From Bacteriovoracaceae bacterium (GTDB taxonomy: Bacteria; Bdellovibrionota; Bacteriovoracia; Bacteriovoracales; Bacteriovoracaceae): 6,557 nucleotides of DNA. A program made the translations under genes and the position numbers. The DNA lies in assembly GCA_947440875.1 (NCBI GenBank), contig CANETG010000150.1, positions 1-6,557 of the forward strand. Reading direction: 5' to 3'. Shown in pieces: positions 4,921-6,557 of this stretch. How positions within the stretch are numbered: the first letter of the stretch is position 1; every line of letters starts with the position of its first letter. The notes below the pieces were generated by a model. The model had not been told where the DNA came from. It saw only the letters and a program-made list of their open reading frames with translations, and searched no databases.

Positions 4921-5592
4921 TCAAATCAGAACAAAATCTATTGTTTGTTCATGATCATGGAAGTTGATTTGTAGAGAAACTTCATTAGGAAATGAGACAT
5001 GACAAACAAATGAAGGGTGTGATGTTAGTAGTATCTCGCTGACCTGAGCAGGTGCATACCGTCCCACGCCCCTTGCTCCCACATGCCCCTCATTCTCGAC
5101 AGTCAGTTTCACACTCGACATCGGGAGGTTAAGGCCCGTACCAATGAATTTTAAATAGGCTTCTTTTTGAGTCCAAACTTTGAAGAAGTCATTTGGTGAA
5201 AAAGATTCTTCCGGATGAAGGATATCCATTAGGAGGAGATTGTTTTCATGATCGGTGATCTCTTCTAAATCAATCCCCACGTCAAATTTTGTAAAAGCAA
5301 AAATCACCAGGTTTCCGGAGTGGGATTTACTGTAGGAAATGCTCCCGTAACACATGGGCCCACCTGTTGAAGAATATTTCAAAAGGACTTCTTCAACTGA
5401 ACAAGAAAGATACCGGGAGAGAAGAAGCTTTTCCAAGATTTTGTGAACTCTGTAATTTCTGGCATCCTGAGGTCGGACAAATTTACGGGCCTTTATCTCT
5501 TCCATTTCATTGAGAATATGGGCGAACGGCTCCAGATGCAAATTGGCCAAAGCCATATCCACCAGAAAGACGTCCAGTTTTTCAGTTTTCAT
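4921..5592 (-). CDS. Sfp-type 4'-phosphopantetheinyl transferase
   Basis: At 223 residues it is close to B. subtilis Sfp (224). The enzyme moves the 4'-phosphopantetheine arm from coenzyme A onto a serine of carrier domains. Family motifs are present: KFVRPQDARNYRVHKILEK (37-55), SISYSKSHSGN (84-94), VGIDLEEI (105-112) and FFKVWTQKEAYLKFIGTGL (136-154). Asp108, Glu110 and Glu144 are the likely Mg2+ ligands by comparison with Sfp, and Lys143/Lys148 belong to the KEAxxK signature. The ATG lies inside the end of the synthetase gene with an 11-base overlap, so it is probably coupled to it; GAGGA about 12 bases before the ATG may assist. The obvious substrate is the carrier domain just upstream (Ser281 of the visible fragment). 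The C-terminal tail is His/Asp-rich and looks intact. Confidence 0.9.
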   Translation of the reverse strand: MKTEKLDVFLVDMALANLHLEPFAHILNEMEEIKARKFVRPQDARNYRVHKILEKLLLSRYLSCSVEEVLLKYSSTGGPMCYGSISYSKSHSGNLVIFAFTKFDVGIDLEEITDHENNLLLMDILHPEESFSPNDFFKVWTQKEAYLKFIGTGLNLPMSSVKLTVENEGHVGARGVGRYAPAQVSEILLTSHPSFVCHVSFPNEVSLQINFHDHEQTIDFVLI

Positions 5593-6557
5593 CTAAGAGT
5601 TTTTCCTCAATTACTTCAGTTAGCTCTCTAATGCTCAGAGTGAATAGAGATTTCACTGGAATATTAATGTTAACCTCTTCGAGAAGTCTTCGTCTCAGAC
5701 GGATTGCTAGGAGAGAATTTCCGCCCAAAGAAAAGAAATCATTCTCGGGCCTCAGCTCCACCTGAAGATTGAACAGCTCTTTGATCGCCTGTGAAAGAAG
5801 CATAAATACCGGACTATCCATCAGGTCGTGAACTTCGGAATCCACACCCCTCTGTTGACTTTCGTAGGCCTGCATGAGTGAGCGGAAGTCAATTTTGCCA
5901 TTTGTGTTTAAGATAATATCAAGGTCCTCTACCAGTTCGCTTGGGATCATATATGAAGGCAATGTGGATCTGAGATGTGAGAGGACGGCCACTTTATCAA
6001 CAGGTTTCTCGGAGTTAATGAAGCTTACGAGTTTCTTCGTTGCTCCTTCGCCCACGATGAGTGTTCGGATAAGTCCCCAGCCAACCACCTGATGGATCTG
6101 ATAATCTATCTCATCGAGTTCGATACGATGTCCCCGTAACTGCACCTGTCCATCTTTTCTGCCCGTGAAATAGATGTCCCCATCCGGTAGCCACAGCCCA
6201 AAATCTCCAGTCCGGTAAACTCGCTCTTGAGATTCCTCTAACAAAAGAAATCGATCGTTGTTCATGTCCTCATTCACATACCCATGAGAAAGACTCTTTC
6301 CACTAACGTAGATCTCACCCTCCTGATAAATCCGGCAAGGGTTCATCTGCTTATCAAGGATAAGCAACCGCTGGTTCGCAAGCGGAGCTCCGATTGTTGG
6401 AAAAGAATAGGGCGAGGTTGACACGCAAGAGATGGTGGAGATCACCGTGTTTTCGGCGGGCCCATAGAGGTTATGAAATTCAATCTCCGTGCATTTTCTC
6501 ATGAGGTGAAATGTTTTCTGAGTCAGCGCTTCGCCCCCGAAGTAGATCGCCTTGAGC
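5582..6557 (-). CDS. nonribosomal peptide synthetase, C-terminal part: adenylation domain end plus carrier domain (partial)
   Basis: The frame is open to the window edge, giving 324 visible residues. Adenylation-domain motifs run in order: FGGEAL, NLYGPAENTV (A5, 29-38), GEIYVSGKSLSHGY (A6), YRTGD (A7, 114-118), GRKDGQVQLRGHRIELDEID (A8, 132-151), LPSYMIP (A9, 199-205) and NGKID with catalytic-type Lys221 (A10). A carrier domain follows with DFFSLGGNSLLA, whose Ser281 (codon 5714-5716) takes phosphopantetheine. The protein stops about 43 residues after that serine, with no thioesterase, reductase or condensation domain. The A3-A4 region that sets most of the substrate specificity is outside the window. 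It activates an amino or aryl acid as the adenylate and loads it on the carrier, in the cytoplasm. The adjacent transferase gene overlaps and serves it. Whether more modules lie upstream cannot be seen; a stand-alone A-carrier protein is possible. Confidence 0.92.
   Translation of the reverse strand, partial: LKAIYFGGEALTQKTFHLMRKCTEIEFHNLYGPAENTVISTISCVSTSPYSFPTIGAPLANQRLLILDKQMNPCRIYQEGEIYVSGKSLSHGYVNEDMNNDRFLLLEESQERVYRTGDFGLWLPDGDIYFTGRKDGQVQLRGHRIELDEIDYQIHQVVGWGLIRTLIVGEGATKKLVSFINSEKPVDKVAVLSHLRSTLPSYMIPSELVEDLDIILNTNGKIDFRSLMQAYESQQRGVDSEVHDLMDSPVFMLLSQAIKELFNLQVELRPENDFFSLGGNSLLAIRLRRRLLEEVNINIPVKSLFTLSIRELTEVIEEKLLDEN

Overview
The window holds two unrelated biosynthetic gene clusters separated by about 2 kb of AT-richer accessory DNA with gene remnants and a toxin-antitoxin pair. 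The style (ATGA start/stop overlaps, moderate GC, proteins most like those of predatory or delta-type proteobacteria) suggests a Gram-negative bacterium, possibly Bdellovibrionota. No rRNA or other phylogenetic marker is present, so this is a weak inference.

Left (1-2968, + strand): three genes joined by 4-base ATGA overlaps. They are the C-terminal end of an NAD(P)-dependent short-chain dehydrogenase/reductase of the extended type, a 676-residue two-domain protein, and a 219-residue protein I do not recognise. The 676-residue protein has an N-terminal half like the family usually annotated 'quinate 5-dehydrogenase' and a C-terminal half like cyanobacterial long-chain fatty acyl-ACP reductase, with a Rossmann glycine motif and the likely acyl-accepting cysteine. 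The set looks like a fatty-acyl or acyl-thioester reduction module, but its product is unknown.

Middle (2969-4920): a patchwork. In order it holds a metallophosphoesterase fragment with damaged metal-binding motifs, a start-less ribbon-helix-helix antitoxin remnant on the - strand, a four-helix membrane protein on the - strand, and an apparently intact brnT-brnA toxin-antitoxin operon on the + strand. The operon's promoter carries a perfect 17-bp palindrome between -35 and -10, the likely autorepression operator. A 309-bp gene-free stretch follows, with short direct repeats and a possible 7-codon scrap of a mutM/nei-type gene start.

Right (4921-6557, - strand): the end of an operon running leftward from beyond the window. 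It encodes the C-terminal part of a nonribosomal peptide synthetase (late adenylation domain plus carrier domain, with no thioesterase) and, overlapping it by 11 bases, an Sfp-type 4'-phosphopantetheinyl transferase that would arm the carrier serine. The two operons' 3' ends face each other across the accessory segment, a typical place for insertions to accumulate. I see no clear new system. The most notable points are the fused acyl-reductase protein with its unknown partner, the brnTA control region, and the NRPS end without a release domain.
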